NCBI GenBank assembly: GCA_963733135.1
Contig: CAVTBX010000003.1
Span: forward strand, 277,526 to 341,525
Source of the DNA: CAVTBX01 sp963733135
GTDB taxonomy: Bacteria > Actinomycetota > Thermoleophilia > Gaiellales > Gaiellaceae
Reading direction: 5' to 3'
DNA: 64,000 bases
Under the pieces are notes generated by a model. That model ran no database searches and had not been told where the DNA came from. It worked only from the letters and a program-made list of their open reading frames with translations. The translations under genes were made by a program, and so were the position numbers. Below, piece after piece: positions 1-8,277 of the stretch. Position 1 is the stretch's first letter; each line of letters starts with the position of its first letter.

Positions 1-1
1 C

Positions 2-1204
2 TTCTACAACGTCGTCGCGAACCCCACGCTTTGGTTCGCACAGCACTACCTCTGGGGGCTCGCCGAACAGCCTGTGCTCGACGCGAGGTTTCAGGTCGCC
101 TGGGAGGACGGCTACGTCGAGGTCAACCGGGCGTTCGCCCAGGTCGTGATCCAGGAGCTCGAAGGTCGGCCAGACGCGGCGGTCTTCTTCCACGACTACC
201 ACCTCTACGTGGCGCCGGCCTTCGTTCGTGGAGCTCGGCCAGAGGCCACGCTCTCGCACTTCGTCCACATCCCGTGGCCGGAGTCCGACTACTGGAGCGT
301 GCTGCCCGAGCCGGTTCGAAGGGCTGTGCACGAGGGCTTGCTCGCCAACGACGTCGTCGGCTTCCACACGGCGCGCTGGGTGCGTAACTTCCTCCGTAGC
401 TGCCAGGACGTGCTCGGGGCCGAGGCGGATTTCGAGCGTGGCGAGACGACCTGCGGCGACCGTACGGTTGCGGTGCGGGCGACGCCGATCTCGGTCGACG
501 CGGAGGAGTTCGCCGAGCTCGCGCAGAGCGATGCCGTGCTCGAAGCCGAGCGCGCGCTCGAGTCGGCTCGCCCTGAACGCCTTGTCGTCCGGGTCGACCG
601 GACCGACCCGTCGAAGAACGTCGTGCGCGGCTTCCGTGCGTTCGAGCTCTTCCTCGAGGAGCATCCGGAGTGGCACGGCCGCGTGGTCATGCTCGCGCTC
701 CTCGACCCGTCGCGGCAGGGCATCTCCGAGTACGCCGAGTATCTCGACGCCATCCGCCGGGCCGCCCGCGAGGTGAACGATCGCTTCGGGCGCGCGGACT
801 GGACGCCGCTCGACCTCCGGATCGGCGACGACTTCCCCGGCTCCGTCGCCGCCTACAAGCAGTTCGACGTGCTTCTCGTCAACGCGATCTTCGACGGCCT
901 CAACCTGGTCGCGAAGGAGGCGCCGCTCGTCAACGAGCGCGACGGCGTGGTCGTCCTCTCCGAGAACACGGGCGCATTCGAGGAGCTTGCCGAGTGGGTG
1001 CTGCCGGTCAATCCGTTCGACGTCGCCGGCCAGGCGCGCGCGCTCTCCGAGGCGCTCGAGCTGCCGGAGGGGGAGCGCCGCCGCCGCCGCGCGGCGATCT
1101 GTTCCTGGGTCCGGGAGCACGACGTCGAGCGCTGGATCCGCCTTCAGCTTGATGCGATCGACCAGGCTCGGGAGCGGGCCGGACGTACACTCGAAGCGTT
1201 ATGA
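2..1204 (+). CDS. otsA: Trehalose-6-phosphate synthase, 5'-truncated by window edge
   Basis: GT20-family enzyme that joins nucleotide-activated glucose to glucose-6-phosphate, the first step of trehalose synthesis in the cytoplasm. The frame is open from base 2, so the N-terminus lies outside the window; about 400 residues are visible. Family motifs seen are NPTLWF at the left edge, FFHDYHL near visible residue 62, VDRTDPSKN near 198 (donor-phosphate contact region) and DGLNLVAKE near 297. The TGA stop overlaps the ATG of moaC by four bases (ATGA), so the two genes are translationally coupled although their functions are unrelated. No otsB phosphatase is visible. Confidence 0.9.
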   Translation, partial: FYNVVANPTLWFAQHYLWGLAEQPVLDARFQVAWEDGYVEVNRAFAQVVIQELEGRPDAAVFFHDYHLYVAPAFVRGARPEATLSHFVHIPWPESDYWSVLPEPVRRAVHEGLLANDVVGFHTARWVRNFLRSCQDVLGAEADFERGETTCGDRTVAVRATPISVDAEEFAELAQSDAVLEAERALESARPERLVVRVDRTDPSKNVVRGFRAFELFLEEHPEWHGRVVMLALLDPSRQGISEYAEYLDAIRRAAREVNDRFGRADWTPLDLRIGDDFPGSVAAYKQFDVLLVNAIFDGLNLVAKEAPLVNERDGVVVLSENTGAFEELAEWVLPVNPFDVAGQARALSEALELPEGERRRRRAAICSWVREHDVERWIRLQLDAIDQARERAGRTLEAL

Positions 1205-1659
1205 CGACGCCCGAGCCCACGCTCAGCCACGTCGACGAGGCAGGAGGCGTCCACATGGTGGACGTGGGTGCGAAGCCCGTGACGCGGCGGCGGGCGACGG
1301 CGAGGGCGTTCGTCCGCATGCGGCCCGAGACGTCGGCGCAACTCGGCTCGCTTCCGAAGGGCGACGCCCTGACGACTGCCCAGATCGCCGGGATCATGGC
1401 CGCCAAGCGGACCGCGGAGCTGATCCCCCTCTGCCATCCGCTCCCCCTCAGCTCGGTGGACGTCGAGCTCCGCGTCGAGGGGAGCGGCGTGGCGATCCAG
1501 GCGAGCGCGGAAACCGCGGCACAGACCGGTGTCGAGATGGAGGCGCTCACCGCCGCTGCCGTGGCCGCGCTCACGGTCTACGACATGGCGAAGGCGGTCG
1601 ACAAGGAGATGGTCGTCGAGGACGTCCGGCTGGTCGAGAAGACGAAGGAACCTGCGTGA
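1201..1659 (+). CDS. moaC: Cyclic pyranopterin monophosphate synthase MoaC
   Basis: Converts the cyclised GTP intermediate to cyclic pyranopterin monophosphate in molybdenum cofactor synthesis. At 152 residues it has normal family length. Conserved stretches seen are KGDALTTAQIAGI and LIPLCHPLPL in the middle and the TVYDMAKAVDK region near residue 130, which holds the acidic and lysine residues known to matter in the family. ATG 1201 overlaps the otsA stop, and the TGA stop overlaps the GTG of the next gene, a second molybdenum cofactor gene, which supports the call. Confidence 0.95.
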   Translation: MTTPEPTLSHVDEAGGVHMVDVGAKPVTRRRATARAFVRMRPETSAQLGSLPKGDALTTAQIAGIMAAKRTAELIPLCHPLPLSSVDVELRVEGSGVAIQASAETAAQTGVEMEALTAAAVAALTVYDMAKAVDKEMVVEDVRLVEKTKEPA

Positions 1660-2135
1660 GGGCTGCCGTCCTGACGGTTTCCGATGGCGTGGCGGCAGGC
1701 GTGCGGGAGGATACGAGCGGCGACCTGCTCGACGAGCTCCTCGCCGGCGACGGCTTCGACGTCGAGCGCGTCGTCGTCCCGGATGAGTCGGATCAGATCG
1801 GCGCTGCCCTCCGCGAACTGGCGGAGCGCGCCGAGCTCATCCTCACGACTGGCGGCACTGGGGTGGCGTCCCGCGACGTGACACCCGAGGCGACGAAGAG
1901 CGTCGTAGACCGCGAGGTGCCGGGCATCCAGGAGGCAATTCGCGCCGACAGTCTCGCGAAGACGCCGCACGCGCTGCTCTCCCGCGGCGCTGCGGGGACG
2001 CTCGGGCGGACGCTCGTTGTCAATCTTCCAGGTTCGAACGGTGGCTGTCGCGACGGCTACGCGGTGCTCCGGCCCGCGCTCGAGCATGGGCTCCAGCTGC
2101 TCGCGGACAAGGCGACGACGCACCGACAGACATGA
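1656..2135 (+). CDS. moaB: MogA/MoaB-family molybdopterin adenylyltransferase-like protein
   Basis: MoaB/Mog-fold protein of 159 residues that would bind or adenylylate molybdopterin. The family signature TTGGTGVASRDVTPEA lies at about residues 67-82 and the NLPGSNGG loop near 127 matches the second conserved LPG loop, although SNGG replaces the more usual SP.A sequence. GTG 1656 was chosen because it overlaps the moaC stop in the same pattern as the neighbouring junctions; the frame is open further upstream but only as a shadow of otsA and moaC. Mog and MoaB roles cannot be separated from sequence alone. Confidence 0.88.
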   Translation: MRAAVLTVSDGVAAGVREDTSGDLLDELLAGDGFDVERVVVPDESDQIGAALRELAERAELILTTGGTGVASRDVTPEATKSVVDREVPGIQEAIRADSLAKTPHALLSRGAAGTLGRTLVVNLPGSNGGCRDGYAVLRPALEHGLQLLADKATTHRQT

Positions 2136-2833
2136 AGGTCGCAGCGCTCTGCGACGTGCACGGCAACCTCGAGGCGCTCGAGGCTGTGCTCGCCGAGCTC
2201 GAGCACGAGGACGTCGATGCGATCGTGCTCGGCGGTGACATTGTCGCCGGCCCGCAGCCGGCAGAGACGCTTGCGCGTGCCGAGCAGCTGGGCGATCGGG
2301 CGCTCTTCGTCCGCGGGAACACCGACCGCGAGCCGGGCGACTGGGTCGCCGAGCGTCTTAACGAGGAGCAGCTGGTGCACCTCGCCGGGCTACCCGACAC
2401 GCAGACACTCGACGTGGACGGTCTCGGGCCGACCCTCTTCTGCCACGGGTCTCCTCGGTCGGATACCGAGATCCTGACCGCGGTCACGACCGACGAGCGC
2501 CTGCGAGAGATCCTCGCCGGCGTGGACGAGGCGGTCGTTGTCTGTGGGCACACCCACCACCAGTTCGATCGGCTGGTCGACGGAGTCCGCGTCGTGAACG
2601 CTGGCTCGGTCGGGATGGCCTACGAGGGCCGGCCCGGTGCCTACTGGGCGCTGCTCGGGCCCGACGTGGAGCTGCGCCGGTCCGAGTACGACTACGAGGC
2701 TGCGGAGGACGTGCTGCGGGCGAGCGGCTTTCCGGACGCCGCCGAGTACGCAGAGACTCATTACAGAAACCCGCCGACGGCGCTCGAGGTGGCCGAGTAC
2801 TTCGAGCGTCAGGCCCTTGAGGGCGCACAATGA
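2132..2833 (+). CDS. Calcineurin-like metallophosphoesterase (YfcE/MJ0936 type)
   Basis: Small cytoplasmic phosphodiesterase of 233 residues. The dinuclear-metal motifs appear in order: CDVHGN near residue 7, GGDIV near 35, GNTD near 63 and CGHTHHQ near 137, followed by NAGSVG. This is the full set for the YfcE/MJ0936 group. Its substrate cannot be told from sequence. ATG 2132 overlaps the moaB stop by four bases and its own stop overlaps ccmA, so it is in the same transcription unit. Confidence 0.88.
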   Translation: MKVAALCDVHGNLEALEAVLAELEHEDVDAIVLGGDIVAGPQPAETLARAEQLGDRALFVRGNTDREPGDWVAERLNEEQLVHLAGLPDTQTLDVDGLGPTLFCHGSPRSDTEILTAVTTDERLREILAGVDEAVVVCGHTHHQFDRLVDGVRVVNAGSVGMAYEGRPGAYWALLGPDVELRRSEYDYEAAEDVLRASGFPDAAEYAETHYRNPPTALEVAEYFERQALEGAQ

Positions 2834-3417
2834 TCCGGGCGCGCGGGCTCGAGCGGCGCTTCGGTGACAAGCGTGTCATCCGTGGGCTCGACCTCGATGT
2901 CGGGGACCGCGATCTCCTGCTCGTCACTGGGCCGAACGGCTCGGGGAAGTCGACGCTCCTCGGGCTCTGCGCCGGCCTACTCGCCCCGACTCGCGGCACG
3001 CTGGAGGTCGAGGTCGACCGTGGCCAGGTCGGCTACCTGGCCCACGAGCCGCTCGTGTATCGGGAGCTCACCGCGCTCGAGAACCTGGAGCTCTACGGGC
3101 GGCTCTACCGTGTGCAGGAGCGGCGGGAACGAAGCGGGATGCTGCTCGAGCGGTTCGGGCTTTGGGAGTCGAGGCACGAGCGCGTCTCCGCGTTCTCGCG
3201 AGGGATGACGCAGCGCCTCGCCCTGTGCCGCACGCTCTTGCACGAGCCGCGGCTCGTCCTTCTCGACGAGCCCTACTCGGGGCTCGACTCCGACGGCGGG
3301 GCGCTGCTCGACGACGAGCTCGGCGCGCTCGCGGGAACGCGCGCTGTTCTCGTCTCGACACACGACCCGGAGCGCGTCGCACCGCTTGCGAGCGCCCGTC
3401 TGGAGCTCGCCGCATGA
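2830..3417 (+). CDS. ccmA: Heme exporter ATP-binding protein CcmA
   Basis: ABC ATPase of 195 residues that with CcmB and CcmC releases heme from the CcmE chaperone during cytochrome c maturation (System I). Walker A GPNGSGKST is at about residues 34-42, the signature is degenerate (FSRGMTQRL, about 122), Walker B is LVLLDEPYSGLD near 141, and the switch histidine lies in VSTHDPE. Short length and position directly before ccmB identify it among ABC ATPases. The start overlaps the previous stop. Confidence 0.9.
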   Translation: MIRARGLERRFGDKRVIRGLDLDVGDRDLLLVTGPNGSGKSTLLGLCAGLLAPTRGTLEVEVDRGQVGYLAHEPLVYRELTALENLELYGRLYRVQERRERSGMLLERFGLWESRHERVSAFSRGMTQRLALCRTLLHEPRLVLLDEPYSGLDSDGGALLDDELGALAGTRAVLVSTHDPERVAPLASARLELAA

Positions 3418-4052
3418 CCTACGCGGCCGACGTTCTCGCGCTCGCGCGCAAGGACCTCATCCTCGAGCTGCGCGGCCGCGACACCGTGCCGGCCATGCTC
3501 CTCTTCGTCGTCTCGGCGCTCGTGATCTTCCGGTTCGCGCTTCCGGCCGACGCCTCGGACCTCGCCGCGCAGGGCCTCCTCTGGATCGCACTCGTCTTCA
3601 CCGCCCTCCTCGGCCTCACCCGCTCGTTCGCCGCCGAGCGCGAGCAGCGGCTCCTCGACGGGCTCGTCCTCGCGCCGTGCGACCGGAGTGCCATCTGGCT
3701 GGGGAAGGGGATCAGCGTCCTCGCCTTCCTCCTCCTGGCCGAGGCGATCGCCCTCCCGGCCTTCGCGCTCTTCTTCGCGCCGGTCGATGCCACGCTCGTC
3801 GCGGCCGTGCTGCTCGCCGATGTCGGGATCGCCGCCGTCGGCACGCTCCTCTCGGCCATGGCCGCCGCCAGCCGCGCCAGAGAGCTCCTGCTCCCCCTCC
3901 TCTTCCTGCCGCTCGCGATCCCGATCGTCGTCGGCGGCGTCGGGGCCTCCGTCTCGGACGACCCCGGCCGCTACCTCGGCTTCCTCGGCCTCTACGACGC
4001 GCTCTTCACAGTCCTGGCCTGGGCGACCTTCGAGTACGTCGTAACCGAGTAG
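3414..4052 (+). CDS. ccmB: Heme exporter membrane protein CcmB
   Basis: Integral membrane partner of CcmA, 212 residues with about six hydrophobic segments. The ARKDLILELRGRD N-terminus and the AAEREQRLLDGLVLAPCDR stretch around residue 70 are typical of CcmB. ATG 3414 overlaps the ccmA stop; the longer open frame upstream is a shadow of ccmA. The TAG stop (4050-4052) is also the first three bases of a palindromic family A repeat, which separates it from ccmC. Confidence 0.9.
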   Translation: MTYAADVLALARKDLILELRGRDTVPAMLLFVVSALVIFRFALPADASDLAAQGLLWIALVFTALLGLTRSFAAEREQRLLDGLVLAPCDRSAIWLGKGISVLAFLLLAEAIALPAFALFFAPVDATLVAAVLLADVGIAAVGTLLSAMAAASRARELLLPLLFLPLAIPIVVGGVGASVSDDPGRYLGFLGLYDALFTVLAWATFEYVVTE

Positions 4053-4160
4053 GGCGAGGCATGCCTCGCCGCGGCGCGCGGGAAACGGAACGGCTCTTCG
4101 CCGTTCCTCCATACGAATCGCACGAAAGGCGGTGCGATTCGCCCGGCCGCTGCACGGCCT
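4050..4160 (+). repeat. Family A palindromic repeat, copy A1
   Basis: Four hairpins in tandem between ccmB and ccmC. The first is an 18-nt perfect palindrome at 4053-4070. The second pairs GGAACGGC 4087-4094 with GCCGTTCC 4100-4107. A TCCATA spacer follows, then CGAATCGCAC 4114-4123 pairs with GTGCGATTCG 4132-4141, and GGCCG 4145-4149 pairs with CGGCC 4155-4159. The same order recurs elsewhere in the window with paired base changes. The element begins at the TAG stop of ccmB. Confidence 0.85.
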
Positions 4161-4202
4161 CCGGCACCGCGATCTGCCGTTTTTGCGATCCTGTCTCTGC
4201 GC

Positions 4203-4892
4203 GTGACGTCCTTCCGGCAAAACCAGGCTGTCGTGTTCTCGGGTGCGGCGCTCGTGCTCCTACTCGCAGGGTCGGCGTTCGCGTTCTATTGGGTGCCGAT
4301 GGCGCCGATCGAGGGGTTCCGGCAGCGCATCTTCTACATCCACGTGCCCGTCGCGCTGACTGCTTACGCGGCGTTCTTCTGGGCCGCCTGGAAGGCGCTT
4401 CGGCTCCTCTGGACGCGCGAGGAGCGCTACGACCTCGAGAGCTACACGGCGGTTCACATGGGCGTGATATTCGGCGTCCTCACGCTCGTGACCGGGTCGA
4501 TCTGGGCGCGGACGTCGTGGGGCGTGTGGTGGAGCTGGGGCGAGCGGCAGCTCGTCCTCTTCCTCGTCCTCTTCCTCTTCTACTCCGCCTACTTCATGCT
4601 TCGCTACTCGACCGAGCCTGGGCCGAGGCGCGCGAACATGTCGGCGGTCTACGCGCTCTTCGGGGTTGTCCTGATCCCGGTCAGCTTCCTCGCGATTCGG
4701 CTCGCCGAAGGGCTCATCCACCCGGTTGTCTTCGACCGGAACGTGGACGAGAATCTGGCCTCGAGCCAGATCGTGACCTTCCTCGTCTGTTTGGCCGGGA
4801 CGCTTACGCTCGCCGGTGCGCTCTACTCGAACGAGCTCCGTGGCAAGCGGCTCGACGCGCGCCTGCGTGAGCTCCGTGAGGCCGCGGCGTGA
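4203..4892 (+). CDS. ccmC: Heme-handling membrane protein CcmC
   Basis: Cytochrome c maturation protein of the heme-handling family, 229 residues with six predicted membrane segments. The tryptophan-rich heme motif reads WGVWWSWGERQL near residue 103, and histidines flank it (IYIHVP near 45 and LIHPV near 176), as expected for the heme-binding site. GTG 4203 is the start used; the first hydrophobic segment follows within 10 residues. It lies 150 bp after ccmB, with repeat A1 between them, and overlaps the ccmD-like gene. Confidence 0.9.
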   Translation: MTSFRQNQAVVFSGAALVLLLAGSAFAFYWVPMAPIEGFRQRIFYIHVPVALTAYAAFFWAAWKALRLLWTREERYDLESYTAVHMGVIFGVLTLVTGSIWARTSWGVWWSWGERQLVLFLVLFLFYSAYFMLRYSTEPGPRRANMSAVYALFGVVLIPVSFLAIRLAEGLIHPVVFDRNVDENLASSQIVTFLVCLAGTLTLAGALYSNELRGKRLDARLRELREAAA

Positions 4893-5080
4893 GCTCGGCC
4901 GAGAAATACGTCACGGCCGCCTATCTCGTCGTTCTCGGCGTGATCCTGACCTGGATCGCCATCCACGCCTTCCGGCTCCAGCGGCTCGACCGCGAGGTGC
5001 GCGAGCTCGAGCGGCGCGAGGCGAGACCAGAGCCAGAGTCTGAGCCCGATCGTGAGGTCGTGGAGGCGAGCCGCCGGTGA
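4889..5080 (+). CDS. ccmD: CcmD-like small membrane protein
   Basis: A 63-residue protein with one hydrophobic segment (about residues 8-26) followed by a charged, coiled-coil-like tail rich in Glu and Arg. Size, topology and place directly after ccmC match CcmD, which keeps CcmC and the CcmE-heme complex together. CcmD proteins share little sequence, so the assignment rests on topology and context. GTG 4889 overlaps the ccmC stop, and the gene overlaps the following one at 5077. Confidence 0.75.
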   Translation: MSSAEKYVTAAYLVVLGVILTWIAIHAFRLQRLDREVRELERREARPEPESEPDREVVEASRR

Positions 5081-5874
5081 CCGAGGCGGCGCTCGTCCTC
5101 TTCTGGCCTGCCGCGTTCGCGTACGGCGAGGCGGCGCTCGCCTATGCCGGCGAGGTCGTGCGGCCAGGGCGGGCCAGGCGGCTTGCGATCTGGGGCGTTC
5201 GCATCGGCTGGCTCGCACAGACGGCGCTCCTCCTCGCCCAGGCCGCGAGCACCGACGGGTTCCCGTGGGGGACGTGGGCCGGGTCGCTGAACCTCTTCGT
5301 TTGGATGTGCGTCGCTGCCTATCTCGTCTGGGGTTGCCGGAGCTCCTATGCGCTGCTCGGCCTGGGCGTCATGCCCTTGGCGCTCGCCCTCTTCGTGCTC
5401 GCGTGGGCGGCCGGCGGCGCCGGAGCGGTGCCCCGGAGCGAGTTCGGGGACGCGTTCCTCGCGGCGCACGTGGGGCTCGTCCTCGCCGCGTTCGCGGGGT
5501 TCACGCTCGCCGCCGTGCTCGCAGGCCTGTACCTCTGGCAGGAGCGGCGGCTCAAACGCAGGGCGCCCGGCGTTCTGCGCCTCCGGGCGCCGTCGCTCGC
5601 CTCGCTCGACCGGCTGACTGCGCGAACAATCGCGGTCGCGCTTCCACTGCTGACTGTCGGGCTCGGCATTGGTTTTGCCAGGCTCGAGGCCGAGGGCGGC
5701 GGGTTCGACGCGGTGATCGGGCTCGCGCTGGTCGCCTGGCTTCTCTACGCGGGCTTCCTGGCGGCCCGGCTCGAGCTCGGCTGGCGTGGCCGGCGAACTG
5801 CGTGGCTCGCGCTGACCGGTTTCCTCGTGGTCATCGTCCTCCGGCTGGCGGTCACGCCGCTTACGCACTTTTAG
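5077..5874 (+). CDS. HemX/CcsA-like cytochrome c assembly membrane protein
   Basis: Polytopic membrane protein of 265 residues with about eight hydrophobic segments. It belongs to the CcsA/HemX fold: a tryptophan-containing periplasmic loop (GFPWGTWAGSLN, about residue 63), AAHVGLVLAAFAGFTLA near 130, YLWQERRLK near 152 and a C-terminal TPLTH. Its place immediately before hemA is the one HemX has in Bacillus, while the upstream ccm genes argue for a cytochrome c assembly role; both remain possible. GTG 5077 overlaps the preceding stop. Structured element B1 follows directly after the TAG stop. Confidence 0.75.
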   Translation: MTEAALVLFWPAAFAYGEAALAYAGEVVRPGRARRLAIWGVRIGWLAQTALLLAQAASTDGFPWGTWAGSLNLFVWMCVAAYLVWGCRSSYALLGLGVMPLALALFVLAWAAGGAGAVPRSEFGDAFLAAHVGLVLAAFAGFTLAAVLAGLYLWQERRLKRRAPGVLRLRAPSLASLDRLTARTIAVALPLLTVGLGIGFARLEAEGGGFDAVIGLALVAWLLYAGFLAARLELGWRGRRTAWLALTGFLVVIVLRLAVTPLTHF

Positions 5875-6034
5875 TGCCTCTTCCCGTGATAGTCAGAGCG
5901 TCCCTGGCGGCACACGGAGCCGCCAGGCGGCGTCCTCAGTCGCGCCAATACGCCCCCATATTGACGCTCCCTGCGTCCTTTCCTGGCGACCCCGTGCACT
6001 CGCCAGGAACACGAGACCATCACCGGAAGAGGCA
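5875..6034 (+). ncRNA. Family B structured element, copy B1 (hemA leader)
   Basis: A 160-nt intergenic element closed by a 16-bp outer stem with one mismatch (5875-5890 with 6019-6034). Inside are hairpin A (CCTGGCGGC 5903-5911 with 5919-5927), a linker GCGTCCTCAGTCGCGC 5930-5945, hairpin B (CAATA 5946-5950 with TATTG 5959-5963), a linker CTCCCTGCGTCCTT 5967-5980, and hairpin C (TCCTGGCGA 5981-5989 with 6000-6008). The right outer arm contains GGAAGAGG (6025-6032), the likely hemA ribosome-binding site, five bases before ATG 6038. Copy B2 shares both linkers but has different stem sequences. RNA or DNA function is inferred, not shown. Confidence 0.65.
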
Positions 6035-6037
6035 CTG

Positions 6038-7316
6038 ATGCACCTCGTTCTCGTCGGAACGTCGCATCGCCGGGCCCCGGTCGAGCTTCGAGAGCTCGTC
6101 GCTTTCGGGTCGAGCCGGGCCGGTGAGATCGCCGGCGGGCTCGCGGGCGGCGGTGAGGCCGTCGCGCTCTCGACCTGCAACCGCACCGAGCTCTACCTGG
6201 CGGCCGAGGACGCGGAGGAGGCCCGCGAGCGGGCGCTCACCGAGCTGACCGCGCTCTCGGGCCTCGACGCAGTCGAGCTCGAAGGGTCGCTCTACACGAT
6301 GGCCGACGACGCGGCGGCGCTGCACCTCTGCCGGGTCGCGGCCGGGCTCGACTCGATGGTGCGCGGCGAGGGCCAGATCCTAGGCCAGGTTCGTGGTGCG
6401 TACGAGGCGGCCCAGGCCGCAGGTGCCACCGGCCCGACGCTCCATCGGCTCTTTCGTCACGCCCTCCGCGCCGGGAAGCGGGTCCGCACGGAGACAGGGA
6501 TAGCCGAGAACCCGGCGTCGATCGCCACGGCTGCGGTGGAGCTCGTGGAGCGTGTGTTCGGAGAGCTCGTCGGCACGAGGCTGCTCGTCCTCGGCGCAGG
6601 GAAGATGGGCGAGCAGACGGCGCTCGGGCTGATCGCGCGCGGCGCGACCGACGTCGTCGTCGCGAACCGGTCGCTCGAGCGAGCAGAAGCCGTCGCCGCT
6701 CGGTTCGGCGCCCGCTCGACCGGTCTCGACGCGCTCGACGACGAGCTGGCTGCGGCCGACGTGGTCGTCGCCTCGACGAGCTCACGCGGCTTCCTGCTCA
6801 CTGCCGACCAGGTCCAGCGCGTTCTCAAGGCCCGATCCGGCCGTCCCATCTTCTTCGTCGACATCGCCGTCCCGCGGGACATAGACCCGGAGGTCGACCG
6901 GCTCGAGGGCTGCTACCGCTATGACGTCGACGACCTCGAGCGCGTGGTGGAGAGCGGCGGCGACGGCCGCGCGGCCGACACCGCGCGTGCCGAGGCGATC
7001 GTGCTCGAGGAGACCGATGCCTTTCGCGCCTGGCGGCTCTCGCGCGACGTCGTGCCGGCGATCGCCTCGCTTCGCGCGCTTGCCGAAGGGATCAGGCGCG
7101 CCGAGCTCGACCGCGCCTCTGGCCGGCTTGGAGACCTCTCTCCGACCGAGCGCCGTGCGGTCGAGGCAGTGACGACGCGCATCGTCGAGAAGCTCCTGCA
7201 CCTGCCCTACCATTCGGCTGAAGGAGGCGGCCGCGGCCGCGAGCGGGACAGCCGACGGGGTCCTCTATGCTGAGGCCGTGCGTCACCTGTTCGGGCTACG
7301 GGAGGACGAGCGTTGA
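6038..7316 (+). CDS. hemA: Glutamyl-tRNA reductase HemA, one apparent frameshift near the 3' end
   Basis: Reduces glutamyl-tRNA(Glu) to glutamate-1-semialdehyde, the first committed step of tetrapyrrole synthesis in C5-pathway bacteria. GTSHRRAP (residues 7-14), STCNRTELY with the catalytic cysteine near residue 48, GEGQILGQV near 110, and the NADPH-binding VLGAGKMGEQ near 187 are all present. The frame is lost at about 7207-7210, where a CCC run seems to hold one extra C. Removing it restores PTIRLKEAAAA and a normal C-terminus ending at TGA 7314-7316. As read, the protein ends at 7273 with an unrelated tail. Sequence error is more likely than a mutant because the gene is essential. Confidence 0.92.
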
Positions 7317-7439
7317 GAGCCGCCCGGCTCCTCGCCGGCAGGCCGCTCCCGGTGCAGACGCCGTACTCCTTCCTGCGGGCCCGCCCGGCCGGGACGCGGC
7401 GGTGTCCGGACACGCGACAGACTCCTCGCGCTCGGTGCC

Positions 7440-8277
7440 GTGACTCTTCTGCGCCTCGGCTCCCGCGGCAGTAGGCTCGCGCTTACGCAGGCCGAGCTCA
7501 CGGCCGATCGCCTGCGCGCCGCCCACGCTGACTACGACATCGCGCTCGTCCCGATCACGACCGCGGGCGACCGTGACCGCTCGAAGCCATTCGGCCAGAT
7601 CGGCGAGCGCGGCGTCTTCGTGAAGGAGATCGAGGAGGCCCTGCTCGCCGGTCGGATCGACGTCGCTGTTCACTCGGCGAAGGACATGACCTCGACGGAC
7701 GCCTCCGGCCTGGCGGTCGGCGCCTATTTGGAACGCGAGGATCCTCGAGACGCGCTTTGCGGCGCCTCCGAGGTGCGGGCCGGGATGCGGATCGGAACGG
7801 CGTCCGCGCGCCGCCGCGCTCAGCTTCTCGCACTCGAGCCGGGGCTCCAGATCGAACCGCTGCGCGGCAACGTCGACACGCGGCTCCGGAAGCGGCTCGA
7901 GCGCGACCTCGATGCGATCGTTCTCGCGGCGGTCGGGCTCGATCGGCTCGGGCTCTCTCGTGAGATCGGCCTTCGGTTCGACCCTGACGAGCTCGTGCCG
8001 GAGGCGGGTCAGGGCGCGGTCGCCCTTCAGGTGCGGGCCGGCGAGGAAGAACGTGTGGCGACGGCCGACCATGCCGAGACCCGTCGTCGTGTCGAGGCGG
8101 AGCGCGCCTGCGTCGGGCAGCATTGGCGCGGGATGTCTCGCGCCGGTGGCCGCGTACCACGACGGCGAGGCCCTCACCGCGCTCATCGCCGCCGAGGACG
8201 GCTCCTGGATCGAGCGGCGGCGTGGCGACGACCCGCTCGCTCTCGCCGACGAGTTGCTCGCAGCAGTCCCCGCGTGA
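7440..8277 (+). CDS. hemC: Porphobilinogen deaminase HemC, one apparent frameshift
   Basis: Polymerises four porphobilinogen units into hydroxymethylbilane. LRLGSRGSRLALTQA at the N-terminus, the VHSAKDM active-site region near residue 82, the GTASARRRAQL motif near 120 and PEAGQGA near 190 are seen. The frame shifts at about 8115, where GGG seems to carry an extra G. After correction the protein continues through GAGCLAPVAAYH, whose cysteine holds the dipyrromethane cofactor, to TGA at 8277. As read, the frame runs on into hemD. GTG 7440 is the start; the stretch since the hemA stop (7317-7439) shows no other gene. Confidence 0.92.

Noticed and set aside
5875..6034. hemA leader as a T-box or known riboswitch
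   Set aside because: No T-box sequence (AGGGTGGNACCGCG-like), no cobalamin or glycine riboswitch core was found; the element does not match any class I can recall.
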